The notes beneath the pieces were generated by a model, which was not told the origin of the DNA, did no database searches, and saw nothing but the letters and a program-made list of their open reading frames with translations. From Pilimelia anulata (GTDB lineage Bacteria > Actinomycetota > Actinomycetes > Mycobacteriales > Micromonosporaceae): a stretch of 64,000 bases of DNA. The translations under genes were made by a program, and so were the position numbers. Position 1 is the stretch's first letter. Each line of letters opens with the position of its first letter. This document shows, one piece after another, positions 11,263 through 19,960 of the stretch. The stretch covers positions 1 to 64,000 of the forward strand of contig NZ_BMQB01000003.1 in NCBI RefSeq assembly GCF_014647895.1, written 5' to 3'.

Positions 11263-12786
11263 GTGTTGTTCGTCGACCTCGCCGCCGCCTCCGCCGCGGT
11301 GGCCGCCACCAGCGGCCGCCGGGACAAGGTGGCCCTGCTCGCCGACGCGCTGCGCGCGCTGGCGCCCGACGAGGTCGCCGCCGGCGCCGGCTACCTGGCC
11401 GGCGACCTGCGCCAGCGCCGCACCGGCGTCGGCTGGGCCGGCCTGCGCGACCTGCCGCCCCCGGCCCCCGCCCCCACCCTGACCGTCGCGGCCGTCGACG
11501 CCGCCGTCGAGGACATCGCCGCCGTCGCCGGCACCGGCTCCCGCGAGCTGCGCCGCGCCCGCCTCGGCGCCCTGTTCGCCGCCGCCACCGCCGACGAACA
11601 GCGGCTGCTCGGCGGCCTGTTCTCCGGCGAACTGCGCCAGGGTGCGCAGGCCGGGCTGCTCGCCGACGCCATCGCCCGGGCCGCCGGGGTGCCGGCGGCG
11701 GCCGTCCGCCGGGCCCTGCTGCTCGCCGGCGACCTGCGCGACGTCGCCGTGGCCGCGCTGGGCGGCGGCGCCGCCGCGCTCGGCGCGATCACCCTGGAGG
11801 TCGGCCGCCCGCTCTCCCCCATGCTCGCCGGCAGCGCGCCCGACGCCGCCGCGGCGCTCGCCGCCACCGGCGCACCCGCGGCGGTGGACGCCAAGCTCGA
11901 CGGCATCCGCGTCCAGGCGCACCGCCGCGGCCGGGACGTCGCCGTTTTCAGCCGTAGCCTCGACGACGTCACCGCCCGGCTGCCCGGCGTCGTCGCCGCC
12001 GTCCGCGACCTGCCCGGCGGGGACCTCGTCCTCGACGGCGAGGCGATGCTCCGGGACGCCGCCGGCCGCCCGCGCGCCTTCCAGGACACCGCCAGCCGCG
12101 CCGCCACCCACGCCGCCGGGGAGCCGGCGGACACGCTGGTGCCGTACTTCTTCGACCTGCTCCACCTCGACGGGACCGACCTGATCGACCACCCCGGCGC
12201 CGACCGGTGGGCGGCGCTCGCGGCGACCGTACCGGGGGCGCTGCGGGTCGCGCGCAGCGTCGTCGACGGGCCCGGGGCGGCCACGGCGGCGTTCGCGGCG
12301 GCGCTGGCCGCCGGCCAGGAGGGCGTGGTCGTCAAGGCCCTCGACGCGCCGTACGCCGTCGGGCGGCGCGGCGCGGCCTGGGTGAAGGTCAAGCCCCGGC
12401 ACACGTACGACCTGGTGGTGCTCGCCGCGGAGTGGGGGCACGGGCGGCGGCGCGGCTGGCTGTCCAACCTGCACCTCGGCGCGCGGGACCCGGCGGGCGG
12501 GTTCGTGATGCTGGGCAAGACGTTCAAGGGCCTCACCGACGCGACGCTGCGCTGGCAGACCGAGCGGTTCCGGGAGCTGGCCGAGCGGGAGGAGCCGGGG
12601 GTCGTGTTCGTGCGGCCGGAGCAGGTGGTGGAGATCGCGTTCGACGGGGTGCAGCGGAGTACGCGGTACCCGGGCGGGGTGGCGCTGCGGTTCGCCAGGG
12701 TGCTGCGGTACCGGGACGACAAGCCGGCCGCGGAGGCGGACACGATCGACACGATCCGCGCCCTGCGCCCACCCGGCACGCCCTGA
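11263..12786 (+). CDS. ATP-dependent DNA ligase (LigB-like)
   Basis: Seals nicks in duplex DNA with ATP. The N-terminal DNA-binding helical domain occupies about residues 1-200. The nucleotidyltransferase core carries motif I at AKLDGIRVQAHR (Lys is the adenylation site), motif III in YFFDLLHLDG, motif IV EGVVVK and motif V WVKVKP. A C-terminal OB domain follows to residue 507. The length and order match the LigB class of actinobacterial ligases rather than LigD/LigC. The GTG at 11263 is preceded by AGGA at about seven bases. Ku or LigD genes are not adjacent, so there is no sign of an end-joining operon. Confidence 0.9.
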   Translation: MLFVDLAAASAAVAATSGRRDKVALLADALRALAPDEVAAGAGYLAGDLRQRRTGVGWAGLRDLPPPAPAPTLTVAAVDAAVEDIAAVAGTGSRELRRARLGALFAAATADEQRLLGGLFSGELRQGAQAGLLADAIARAAGVPAAAVRRALLLAGDLRDVAVAALGGGAAALGAITLEVGRPLSPMLAGSAPDAAAALAATGAPAAVDAKLDGIRVQAHRRGRDVAVFSRSLDDVTARLPGVVAAVRDLPGGDLVLDGEAMLRDAAGRPRAFQDTASRAATHAAGEPADTLVPYFFDLLHLDGTDLIDHPGADRWAALAATVPGALRVARSVVDGPGAATAAFAAALAAGQEGVVVKALDAPYAVGRRGAAWVKVKPRHTYDLVVLAAEWGHGRRRGWLSNLHLGARDPAGGFVMLGKTFKGLTDATLRWQTERFRELAEREEPGVVFVRPEQVVEIAFDGVQRSTRYPGGVALRFARVLRYRDDKPAAEADTIDTIRALRPPGTP

Positions 12787-12858
12787 CCTATACCTCTTCG
12801 CCGAACGGTCGCGCATTCACCGGACGGTCGCGCGGGTCGTCGGCGGGCGCTGGGGTCC

Positions 12859-12928
12859 GGTGGGGGCGGGGGTGACCCGGCAGGGGCGGTCAGGCTTGAT
12901 CCCCTGCCGGGTCACCCCCGCCCCCACC
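12859..12928. repeat. dispersed hairpin element, copy A
   Basis: Perfect 28-base arms (12859-12886 and 12901-12928) around a 14-base loop. The loop read on the minus strand is ATCAAGCCTGACCG. The loop-proximal 8 bp of the stem are GGCAGGGG/CCCCTGCC. Copies B (14015) and C (21305) share the loop and inner stem, but the outer stem sequence differs while staying self-complementary. It lies between the ligase gene and the GTG-start gene at 13083. Confidence 0.85.
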
Positions 12929-13082
12929 CGGCTTGCGCAGTCACTTCTTCCGGTCGTCGGGGTTGTGTTCGGGGCTGGACCGGGTGGGTGCCGTTGGCGC
13001 TTTCTCTCGGGGTTGTGGTGTTGGCGTCCACTTAGAATCTGCGGCGGTTGTGCGGGTTGCTCCTGGACGGTGGTGGTGGCGG

Positions 13083-13910
13083 GTGGCTTGGGAGTGGCTG
13101 TCGGCCGTGGCCAGTACGGCGGTCGGGCTCGGCGGCATGGCGTTCGGGTGGCAGGCGAGCCGGCGGGGGCAGCAGCAGGCGGCGGCGCTCACCCGGGAGG
13201 GCAACGCGCACGGGCGGGCGCTCGCCCGCGACGCCCACGAGCAGGCCCGCGAACTGGAGCTGCTGCGCCATCGGCAGGTGGGCGGCGAGAGCGCGCGGCT
13301 GCGCCGGGAGGAGCGGTACCTGGAGATCGCCGAGACGGTCCTGCGCTGTAGCGACGCCATGGGCCACGCCCCGGAAACGCCCGCCGGCGGACCGGCACCC
13401 ATCGGGTCGGCGCTCGGCGATTCGGCGGCCGGTGGATCGGCGGCCATCGGAGCGGTGACCGGCGCGGCGGCGGCGGGCGGCGGCTCGGCCGGGCGGCTGG
13501 GTGACGACGCGTTGGCGGCTGAGGTAGCCGCCGGGCGGCTGGACGGTCCGCCGGCATTCGGTGGGGGCGCGGGGGCGGCGGGGGCGGGTCGGAGTGGCGG
13601 GGCGTGGGGCGGGGCGGATCTGGTGCGGGTGAGTGCGCTGGTCGGGCTGCACGCGACGGCGGCGGTCCGGGCGGCGTTCGAGGCGTGGCGGGACCGGCTG
13701 GACAAGCTGGCCTACGCCGTCGAGCGGGAACGGGCGGCCGATGTCGGGCCGGTGGCGAGCGTCCGGGACCTGCACAGCACCCGCGACATGTGGCGCCGCC
13801 AGGGCCGCGACGCCCGCCTCCGGGAGCGCGACGCCCGCGACCGCCTCATCGCCGCCCTGGCCGCCGATCTGGCAACCCCCGACCAACCCGACGGAACAAC
13901 CCCGGACTGA
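13083..13910 (+). CDS. hypothetical protein with one N-terminal membrane segment and coiled coil
   Basis: 275 residues from the GTG at 13083. Residues 1-25 (VAWEWLSAVASTAVGLGGMA) could be a membrane anchor. Residues 25-100 are a charged, Gln/Arg/Glu-rich coiled coil. Residues 105-190 are a Gly/Ala low-complexity linker. The C-terminal 90 residues are again helical and charged (FEAWRDRLDKLAYAVERERA ...). I do not recognise the family. A longer reading frame reaches back to 12933 but would run into the hairpin element. A TAGAAT -10-like box at 13033-13038 supports transcription starting after it. Confidence 0.55.
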   Translation: MAWEWLSAVASTAVGLGGMAFGWQASRRGQQQAAALTREGNAHGRALARDAHEQARELELLRHRQVGGESARLRREERYLEIAETVLRCSDAMGHAPETPAGGPAPIGSALGDSAAGGSAAIGAVTGAAAAGGGSAGRLGDDALAAEVAAGRLDGPPAFGGGAGAAGAGRSGGAWGGADLVRVSALVGLHATAAVRAAFEAWRDRLDKLAYAVERERAADVGPVASVRDLHSTRDMWRRQGRDARLRERDARDRLIAALAADLATPDQPDGTTPD

Positions 13911-14014
13911 CCCCGGCCACCCCGCAGGCGCGCCACCACGAAGATCAAGTTCGCCAAATGCGGACCGGCCCGGCGCGACTCCCACCGTCGCGCGAGTACC
14001 CACGCGCGCGAGCC

Positions 14015-14082
14015 GGGTGGGGCGGGATGCCCCGGCAGGGGATCGAGCCTGACCGCCCCTGCCGGGGCACCCCGCCCCACCC
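14015..14082. repeat. dispersed hairpin element, copy B
   Basis: Arms of 27 bases (14015-14041 and 14056-14082) with a single mismatch, around the 14-base loop ATCGAGCCTGACCG. The inner stem GGCAGGGG/CCCCTGCC is identical to copies A and C, while the outer stem is its own sequence. It sits in the 326-base gap between 13910 and the MFS gene at 14237. I see nothing else in that gap. Confidence 0.85.
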
Positions 14083-14236
14083 CGGACCACCACGAACCCG
14101 CATGCCACCCCCGAACCGCCACGAGCCCGCCGGGCCGGGCCCCGAACCGCACGAGCCCCGCAGGCCGGCGCCGCGGCTCGCGCAGCGCGAGGGCGGCCGG
14201 GACGGGAGCGGCCGGGAATCCGGGTGACGGGGTCGG

Positions 14237-15484
14237 TTGATCGACGTACTGTCGCTCGCTGTGCGCCGCCTCCTCGACCTCCTCGTCCCCCCGCGCCTCG
14301 GCACCGGCTTCCGCTGGCTGCTGGCCGCGTCCTGGGCCAACAACCTCGGCGACGGGATCGCGCTGGCCGCCGGTCCGCTGCTCGTCGCCTCGCTGACCGC
14401 GGACCCGTTCCTCATCTCGCTGGCCGCCCTGCTCACCTGGGCCCCGCCGCTGGTCTTCGGCCTGTGGGCCGGGGTGCTGTCGGACCGGCTGCACCGGCGG
14501 ACGATCGTCCTCGCGGGCAACGGCATCCGGCTCGCGGTCCTGGTCGCGCTGGTCGGGATGCTGGCCACCGACACGCTCACCGTCGCCGGGGCGCTGGTGG
14601 CGCTCGGGCTGCTGGCGACGGCCGAGGTGTTCGCCGACAACGCGGCGGCGACGCTGGTACCGATGCTCGTCCCCCGCGCGGACCTCGGCGTCGCCAACGC
14701 CCGGATGCAGACCGGCCTGCTCACCCTCAACCAGCTCGCCGGCCCGCCGATCGGCGCCGCCATCTTCGCGGCCGGGGTGGTGCTGCCGTTCGCCGCCGAG
14801 GCCGTGCTGCTGGCGGCCGGGGCGCTGCTGCTGTCCCGGATCACCCTGCCGCCGCACGGCCGCGAGCCCGGCGCCCCGGCGAGCGTGTGGCGGGACATCG
14901 CGCAGGGGTTCCGCTGGACCGCCCGGCACGCGGCCGTCCGCACGCTGGTGCTGACCATTCTGATCTTCAACGTGACGTACGGCGCGGCGTGGTCGGTCCT
15001 CGTGCTGTACGCGCGCGAGCGGCTCGGCCTCGGCGCGGTCGGCTTCGGCCTGCTCACCACGGCGTCGGCGGCGGGCGGGCTGGTCGGCACGGGCCTGTAC
15101 GGCGTGATCACCCGCCGGCTGAGCCTGGGCGCGGTCATGCGGATCGGCCTGATCATCGAGACGCTGACCCACCTGGCGCTGGCGCTGGCGCGGTCGGCGT
15201 GGGTGGCGGTGCCGGTGTTCGTGGTGTTCGGCGCGCACGCGTTCGTCTGGGGTACGACGTCGATGACGGTCCGCCAGCGCGCGGTACCGCGGGAGCTGCA
15301 GGGCCGGGTCAACAGCGTCAACATGATCGCCGTCTATGGCGGCCTGGTGGTGGGCTCGGCGATCGGCGGCGCCCTGGCCACCCGCTCCGGCGTGACGGCC
15401 CCGTTCTGGTTCGCGTTCGCCGGCTCGGCCCTCTTCCTGGTCCTCCTCTGGCGCCAACTGAACCGCATCGCCCACGACGACTGA
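14237..15484 (+). CDS. MFS exporter (EntS/MFS_3-like)
   Basis: Twelve-helix inner-membrane transporter of the major facilitator superfamily, 415 aa from a TTG at 14237. A GTG at 14261 is an alternative start. The N-terminal helices contain WANNLGDGIALAAGPLL, and the loop 2-3 signature is GVLSDRLHRRTIV, as in the enterobactin-exporter/MFS_3 group, whose members export siderophores and drugs. The second half shows GFGLLTTASAAGGLVG. No linked regulator or biosynthetic gene indicates the substrate. It follows hairpin copy B and precedes a secreted protein gene on the same strand. Confidence 0.85.
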   Translation: MIDVLSLAVRRLLDLLVPPRLGTGFRWLLAASWANNLGDGIALAAGPLLVASLTADPFLISLAALLTWAPPLVFGLWAGVLSDRLHRRTIVLAGNGIRLAVLVALVGMLATDTLTVAGALVALGLLATAEVFADNAAATLVPMLVPRADLGVANARMQTGLLTLNQLAGPPIGAAIFAAGVVLPFAAEAVLLAAGALLLSRITLPPHGREPGAPASVWRDIAQGFRWTARHAAVRTLVLTILIFNVTYGAAWSVLVLYARERLGLGAVGFGLLTTASAAGGLVGTGLYGVITRRLSLGAVMRIGLIIETLTHLALALARSAWVAVPVFVVFGAHAFVWGTTSMTVRQRAVPRELQGRVNSVNMIAVYGGLVVGSAIGGALATRSGVTAPFWFAFAGSALFLVLLWRQLNRIAHDD

Positions 15485-15605
15485 CCATGATCATGAACTG
15501 TGAGAATGGTTGGCGTTTTCGCTGACAGTGGGGGGTTGGGGACAGTATGGTCCGGACGGAGATGGACGCAGGGCTATCAATCCCACACGGAGGGACGCGG
15601 GCCGC

Positions 15606-16751
15606 ATGGTTACCTGGCGACGGCTACTGGCGACGGGGGTCGCCCTCACCCTGACCATCGGCGGCGCGCCCAGCGCACCGGCCGCGGCCGCCGCGCGCGA
15701 GCCGCTGCGGGTCACCCGGCACCTCGGCGAGCAGCGGCTGGCGCACCGGCTGGCGTACGCCGGCACCGTCGTCGGCGGGCTCTCCGGCGTGGACCGGGAC
15801 CCGGCGACCGACACCTGGTACCTGATCTCCGACGACCGGTGGCGGTACAACCCGGCGCGGTTCTACACCGGCCGGTTCGCGATCGACCCGACGACCGGCG
15901 CGTTCACCGGGGTCACGCTCACCGGGGTGAGCACGCTGAAGCGGCCGGACGGCACGCCGTACCCGGCGTTCGGCCAGCCGGAGTCCGCCGACCCGGAGTC
16001 GATCCGGTTCGACCCGCGCACCGGCCGGCTGCTGTGGAGCAGCGAGGGCGACCGGCCGGACCCGGACCACGCGGCGATCCCGCTGGCGGACGGGTTCGTG
16101 CGCTGGGCGGACCGCGACGGCACCCACCGCGGCGAGCTGCCGCTGCCGGCGAACCTGCGGCTGACCACCGGCGAGTCCGGCCCGCGGCGCAACTACGGCA
16201 TCGAGGCGCTGGCGATCGGCCGGGACCGGATCGCCGCGGCGGTCGAGGGCCCGCGGTACGAGGACGGGCCGCAGCCGACCACGCTGCAGGGCGCCAACAC
16301 CCGGATCACCGTGTGGAGCCGGTGGCACGGCGGGTACGCGCAGTACGCGTACCCGATCGACCCGCTGCCCGCCGCCCCGGTCCCGCCGACCGGCGTGACC
16401 GACTCCGGCGTGTCGGAGCTGCTGGCCGTCGACCGGCACCGGTACCTGGCGCTGGAAAGGTCCTGGATCGAGGGCGTGAACTACCGGGTCAAGCTGTACG
16501 AGGTGGACCTGCGCCGGGCGACGAACGTCGCCGGCCGCACCTCGCTGGCCGGCGGCTCCGGCTTCCGGCCGGCCGCGAAGCGGCTGGTGCTGGACCTCGG
16601 CGCGCAGGCGCTGCCGGTGCAGAACCTGGAGAGCCTCGCCTGGGGCCCGCGCCTGCCCGGCGGCGAGTGCACGCTGGTGATCGGCTCGGACGACAACTTC
16701 GACAGCCGCGAGGTCACCCAGTTCCAGGCGTTCGCCGTCCGCGGCTGCTGA
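15606..16751 (+). CDS. secreted phytase-like/esterase-like beta-propeller protein
   Basis: 381-residue exported protein: signal peptide over residues 1-30 (LLATGVALTLTIGG ... PAAAAA), then a single propeller-type domain with GGLSGVDRDPATDTWYLISDD near the start, PESIRFDP, GIEALAIGRD and NLESLAWGPRL. This matches the 'esterase-like activity of phytase family' domain (PF13449), whose true substrate is generally unknown. The ATG at 15606 follows GGAGGGACG at about 13 bases. The terminator hairpin at 16768 closes the unit. Confidence 0.8.
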   Translation: MVTWRRLLATGVALTLTIGGAPSAPAAAAAREPLRVTRHLGEQRLAHRLAYAGTVVGGLSGVDRDPATDTWYLISDDRWRYNPARFYTGRFAIDPTTGAFTGVTLTGVSTLKRPDGTPYPAFGQPESADPESIRFDPRTGRLLWSSEGDRPDPDHAAIPLADGFVRWADRDGTHRGELPLPANLRLTTGESGPRRNYGIEALAIGRDRIAAAVEGPRYEDGPQPTTLQGANTRITVWSRWHGGYAQYAYPIDPLPAAPVPPTGVTDSGVSELLAVDRHRYLALERSWIEGVNYRVKLYEVDLRRATNVAGRTSLAGGSGFRPAAKRLVLDLGAQALPVQNLESLAWGPRLPGGECTLVIGSDDNFDSREVTQFQAFAVRGC

Positions 16752-16767
16752 GCCCGCCGACCCGACC

Positions 16768-16797
16768 GGGGCGGCCCGCCGACGCGCGGGCCGCCCC
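16768..16797 (+). terminator. terminator hairpin
   Basis: Perfect 12-base arms GGGGCGGCCCGC (16768-16779) and GCGGGCCGCCCC (16786-16797) with a 6-base loop, 17 bases after the phytase-like gene stop. Confidence 0.65.
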
Positions 16798-16940
16798 GCG
16801 GCGTACCGGCGGGCGGGTCCGTCAAGGGCCGATCATCCGGCGCCCGCTCGCCCGCGCGGCCGACCACTATGGAGTGACGGTCCGCTTACGGTGAGGTGCG
16901 TCCGCCGGGGCGGGCCCGGCGGCGCCGAACGGAGGACGTC

Positions 16941-17489
16941 GTGTCTCTCTCCACCCGCACGTTGGCCGCGGCGCTCGGCGCGGTCCTGGCCGGGCTGCTG
17001 CTGTGGGCCGCGCCGGCCGCCGCCGGGCCGGCCGCCGGGGCGGCCCCCGCCGACCGGGTCACCGCGACGGTCCCGCTGCACCGGCTGTACAGCCCCGGGC
17101 AGGGCGACCACTTCTACACCGCCGACTGGGACGAGGCGGTGAACGCCTTCAACAACCTCGGGTACAAGTACGAGGGCGTGGCCGGGCGGCTGCTGCCGGT
17201 GGCCGGCGGCGGGACCACGCCGCTGTACCGGCTGTACAGCGGGGGCGCCGGCGACCACTTCTACACGACCGACTGGAACGAGGCCGTCAACGCGTTCAAC
17301 AACCTCGGGTACAAGTACGAGGGCGTGACCGGCCACGTCTGGACCTCGGGGCACGCCCCGCTGTACCGGCTGTACAGCGGCGGTTCGGGCGACCACTTCT
17401 ACACGATGAGCTGGGACGAGGCGACCAACGCCTTCAACAACCTGGGCTACAGGTACGAGGGCGTGCAGGGGTACCTCGACCCGGCCTGA
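16941..17489 (+). CDS. secreted protein of three DUF5648 repeats
   Basis: 182 residues from the GTG at 16941, which has a strong GGAGG five bases upstream. A signal peptide covers about residues 1-37. The rest is three tandem repeats of about 45 residues, each with LHRLYSPGQGDHFYTADWDE-type sequence (LYRLYSGG.GDHFYT, then a W-[DN]-E-A motif, then NAFNNLGY and YEGV). This is the DUF5648 repeat, found in secreted, often cell-wall or carbohydrate-associated proteins. The repeats are almost identical at DNA level in the NAFNNLGYKYEG segment, indicating recent duplication or gene conversion. Function unknown. Confidence 0.82.
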   Translation: MSLSTRTLAAALGAVLAGLLLWAAPAAAGPAAGAAPADRVTATVPLHRLYSPGQGDHFYTADWDEAVNAFNNLGYKYEGVAGRLLPVAGGGTTPLYRLYSGGAGDHFYTTDWNEAVNAFNNLGYKYEGVTGHVWTSGHAPLYRLYSGGSGDHFYTMSWDEATNAFNNLGYRYEGVQGYLDPA

Positions 17490-17503
17490 CCCGTTTCGCC
17501 CCC

Positions 17504-17538
17504 CGGGCCCCCGCGGCAGCACCGCCGCCGGGGGCCCG
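17504..17538 (+). terminator. terminator hairpin
   Basis: Near-perfect arms at 17504-17517 and 17524-17538 (CGGGCCCCCG paired with CGGGGGCCCG plus a GGC/GCC extension) with a 6-base loop, 14 bases after the DUF5648 gene stop. Confidence 0.6.
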
Positions 17539-17626
17539 ACCTATTTACCGCGGGGCCCCTCGGGCGTACGGTCGGCGAGGTTGCCCATTGAGAAACCTCG
17601 ATCTCCTCACCCCCAGGGAGTCCCCC

Positions 17627-18568
17627 ATGCGGTATCCCACTGCCGCCGCGCTCGTCGCTGCCCTGACCCTGCTCGGCACCGGCGCCGCCAGCGCCGCCCC
17701 CGCGCCCGCCCGGCCCGCGCCGGCGCCCGCCGCCGAGCGGCTCGTCCCCGCCGACCCGCCGACCATCGACAAGGCGGCGCCGCTGGCGCACGCCGCCGAC
17801 CTGCAGAAGATCGCCGACGCCAACGGCGGCACCCGGGCCCACGGCCGGCCCGGCTTCAAGGCCACCCAGGACTCGATCAAGGCGAAGCTGGACGCGGCCG
17901 GCTTCACCACGAAGCTGGTGCCGTTCACCGCGAGCGGCGCGCAGGGCTGGAACCTGATCGCCGACTGGCCGGGCGGCGACGAGCAGAACATCCTGTTCCT
18001 CGGCGGCCACGCCGACAGCGTCACGGCCGGGCCGGGCATCAACGACAACGGGTCGGGCTCGGCGGCGATCCTGCAGGTCGCGCTGGAGGTCTCGAAGGCG
18101 CAGCTCAAGCCGCAGCGGCACCTGCGCTTCGGCTGGTGGGGCGCCGAGGAGCTGGGCGACGTCGGCTCCGCCGCTTACGTCAAGGGCCTGCCGGCGGCCG
18201 AGAAGGCGCAGATCAAGTCGTACCTGAACTTCGACATGGTGGCGACCAAGAAGGTCACCAAGTGGGGCATCTACACCGACGGCGACAAGGCGCTGGGCGC
18301 CGAGCTGAAGGCGTGGTTCACCGCGCACAACGTCCCGAGCGTCGGCCTGAACATCGACGGGCGCTCCGACCATGCCGCGTTCATGCGGGCGGGCATCCCG
18401 GCCAGCGGCGTGATCAGCGAGGACAGCCTGAGCAACCTGGACCCGTGCTACCACAAGGCGTGCGACACGGTGAACAGCCTCAGCCCGGACGCGCTGGGCC
18501 TGGCCACCAACATGATCGCCGCGGTCACCTGGAAGCTGGCGGGCGCCCGGGTGGCGGCCCGCTCCTAG
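17627..18568 (+). CDS. secreted M28 family zinc aminopeptidase
   Basis: 313 residues. Signal peptide (RYPTAAALVAALTLLGTGAAS), short Pro/Ala propiece, then an M28 di-zinc peptidase. The zinc ligands and catalytic residues are visible: GGHADS (His and Asp), GINDNGSGS, EEL (general base Glu), NFDM and the final HKACDT. It resembles the Streptomyces griseus aminopeptidase group, which removes hydrophobic N-terminal residues. The ATG at 17627 has CAGGGAG six bases upstream. It converges on the FAD-dehydrogenase gene with only 24 bases between stops. Confidence 0.9.
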   Translation: MRYPTAAALVAALTLLGTGAASAAPAPARPAPAPAAERLVPADPPTIDKAAPLAHAADLQKIADANGGTRAHGRPGFKATQDSIKAKLDAAGFTTKLVPFTASGAQGWNLIADWPGGDEQNILFLGGHADSVTAGPGINDNGSGSAAILQVALEVSKAQLKPQRHLRFGWWGAEELGDVGSAAYVKGLPAAEKAQIKSYLNFDMVATKKVTKWGIYTDGDKALGAELKAWFTAHNVPSVGLNIDGRSDHAAFMRAGIPASGVISEDSLSNLDPCYHKACDTVNSLSPDALGLATNMIAAVTWKLAGARVAARS

Positions 18569-18592
18569 CCGGCGGCGCGGACCCGGGCGGGC

Positions 18593-19960
18593 TCAGTCGT
18601 CGGCGTCGGCGAGCAGCACGCCCGGGTTCAGCGTCCCGGCCGGGTCCAGCGCGCGGCGGATCCGGCGCATCGCGTCCAGCTCCGCCGCGGACCGGGACAG
18701 CGGCAGCCAGCGCACCTTCGCCCGCCCCACCCCGTGCTCGGAGCTGATGCTGCCGCCGCGCGCGGCGACCAGGCGCAGGACCGCGTCCGTCACCGCCTCG
18801 CCGTCCTTCTCGGCGTCCAGCACGTTGACGTGCAGGTTGCCCTCGCCGAGGTGGCCGAAGACGATCGGCCGGGCGTCCGGGGTGACGGCGGCGACCGTAC
18901 CGGGGAGGTCCGCGACCAGGCCGGCCAGCGCGGCCAGCGGCACGCTCACGTCCAGCTTCACCGGGACGCCCGCGGCGCTGATCGCCTCGGTGTGCGTCTC
19001 CCGGTACGCCCACAGCCGGGCCACGCCGGCCGCGTCCGCGGCGACCGTGGCGTCCCGGACCGCCGGGCACCCGCCCAGCAGCTCCAGCAGCTCGTCGGTC
19101 GGGTCGGCCCGGCCGGCGGCCTCCAGCAGCACGTACGCCGGGTGGGGCGCGTCGAACGGGGCGGCCAGCCGGCCGTGCGCGCGGACCAGGTCCAGGCCGG
19201 CGGCCAGGAACAGCTCCGCCGCCGACAGGCCGGGCAGGCCCGCCCGGGCGGCGGCGAGCAGCTCGACCGCGCCCGGTACCCCGTCGACCGCGACCAGCGC
19301 GACCGCGCGGGCCGGCAGCAGCGGCACCAGCCGCAGCCGGACCCGGGTGAGCACGGCCAGCGTGCCCTCGCTGCCGGCGAGCAGGTGGGTGAGGTCGTAC
19401 CCGGTGTTGTCCTTCGCCGGCGCGGCCAGCCGGCTGACCACCGTGCCGTCGGCGAGCACCGCCTCGACGCCGGTGACCTGCTCGCGCATGCTGCCGTACC
19501 GGATCACCCGGACGCCGCCGGCGTTCGTCGCCACCAGGCCCCCGACCGTCGCCGCGGAGCGGGCGGCGAGGTCGACCCCGACGTCCAGGCCGTGCGGGCG
19601 GACGTGCCGCTGCACCTGCTCCAGCGTGACGCCCGCGCCCACCGTGACCTGCGCCCCGGCCGCGTCGACCGGGTCCAGCTCGGTCAGCCGGCCCAGGCTC
19701 AGCAGCACCTCGCCGCCGGCCGGCACGCCGCCGCCGACCAGCCCGGTGTTGCCGCCCTGGACGGTGATAGCCGCGCCGGCCGCCGCGCAGGCCAGCACCA
19801 CCGCGGCCACCCCGTCGGTGTCGGCCGGGCGGACCACGCAGCGGGCGGCGCCGGTGAACCGGCGGGTCCAGTCCGTCTCGTACGGCGCCCGCAGGTCCGG
19901 GTCGACCAGGACGTGCGCCGCGCCGACGATCCCGCGCAGCCGGTCGGCGAGGTCGCTCAC
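18593..19960 (-). CDS. FAD-linked D-2-hydroxyacid dehydrogenase, probably D-2-hydroxyglutarate dehydrogenase
   Basis: 455 residues. The N-terminal FAD_binding_4 domain has VQGGNTGLVGGGVP and GGLVATNAGG. The C-terminal FAD-oxidase_C domain has VFGHLGEGNLHVNVL and the SSEHGVGRAK signature. The family includes D-lactate, glycolate and D-2-hydroxyglutarate dehydrogenases. The GTG start overlaps the serA stop as GTGA, so translation should be coupled to serA. Because E. coli-type SerA also reduces 2-oxoglutarate to D-2-hydroxyglutarate, a partner oxidising it back is a sensible job here. Sequence alone does not exclude D-lactate or glycolate as the substrate. Confidence 0.82.
   Translation of the reverse strand: MSDLADRLRGIVGAAHVLVDPDLRAPYETDWTRRFTGAARCVVRPADTDGVAAVVLACAAAGAAITVQGGNTGLVGGGVPAGGEVLLSLGRLTELDPVDAAGAQVTVGAGVTLEQVQRHVRPHGLDVGVDLAARSAATVGGLVATNAGGVRVIRYGSMREQVTGVEAVLADGTVVSRLAAPAKDNTGYDLTHLLAGSEGTLAVLTRVRLRLVPLLPARAVALVAVDGVPGAVELLAAARAGLPGLSAAELFLAAGLDLVRAHGRLAAPFDAPHPAYVLLEAAGRADPTDELLELLGGCPAVRDATVAADAAGVARLWAYRETHTEAISAAGVPVKLDVSVPLAALAGLVADLPGTVAAVTPDARPIVFGHLGEGNLHVNVLDAEKDGEAVTDAVLRLVAARGGSISSEHGVGRAKVRWLPLSRSAAELDAMRRIRRALDPAGTLNPGVLLADADD

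Noticed and set aside
11263..12786. non-homologous end-joining operon around the ATP-dependent ligase
   Set aside because: No Ku or LigD polymerase gene lies nearby. The ligase is of the solitary LigB type.
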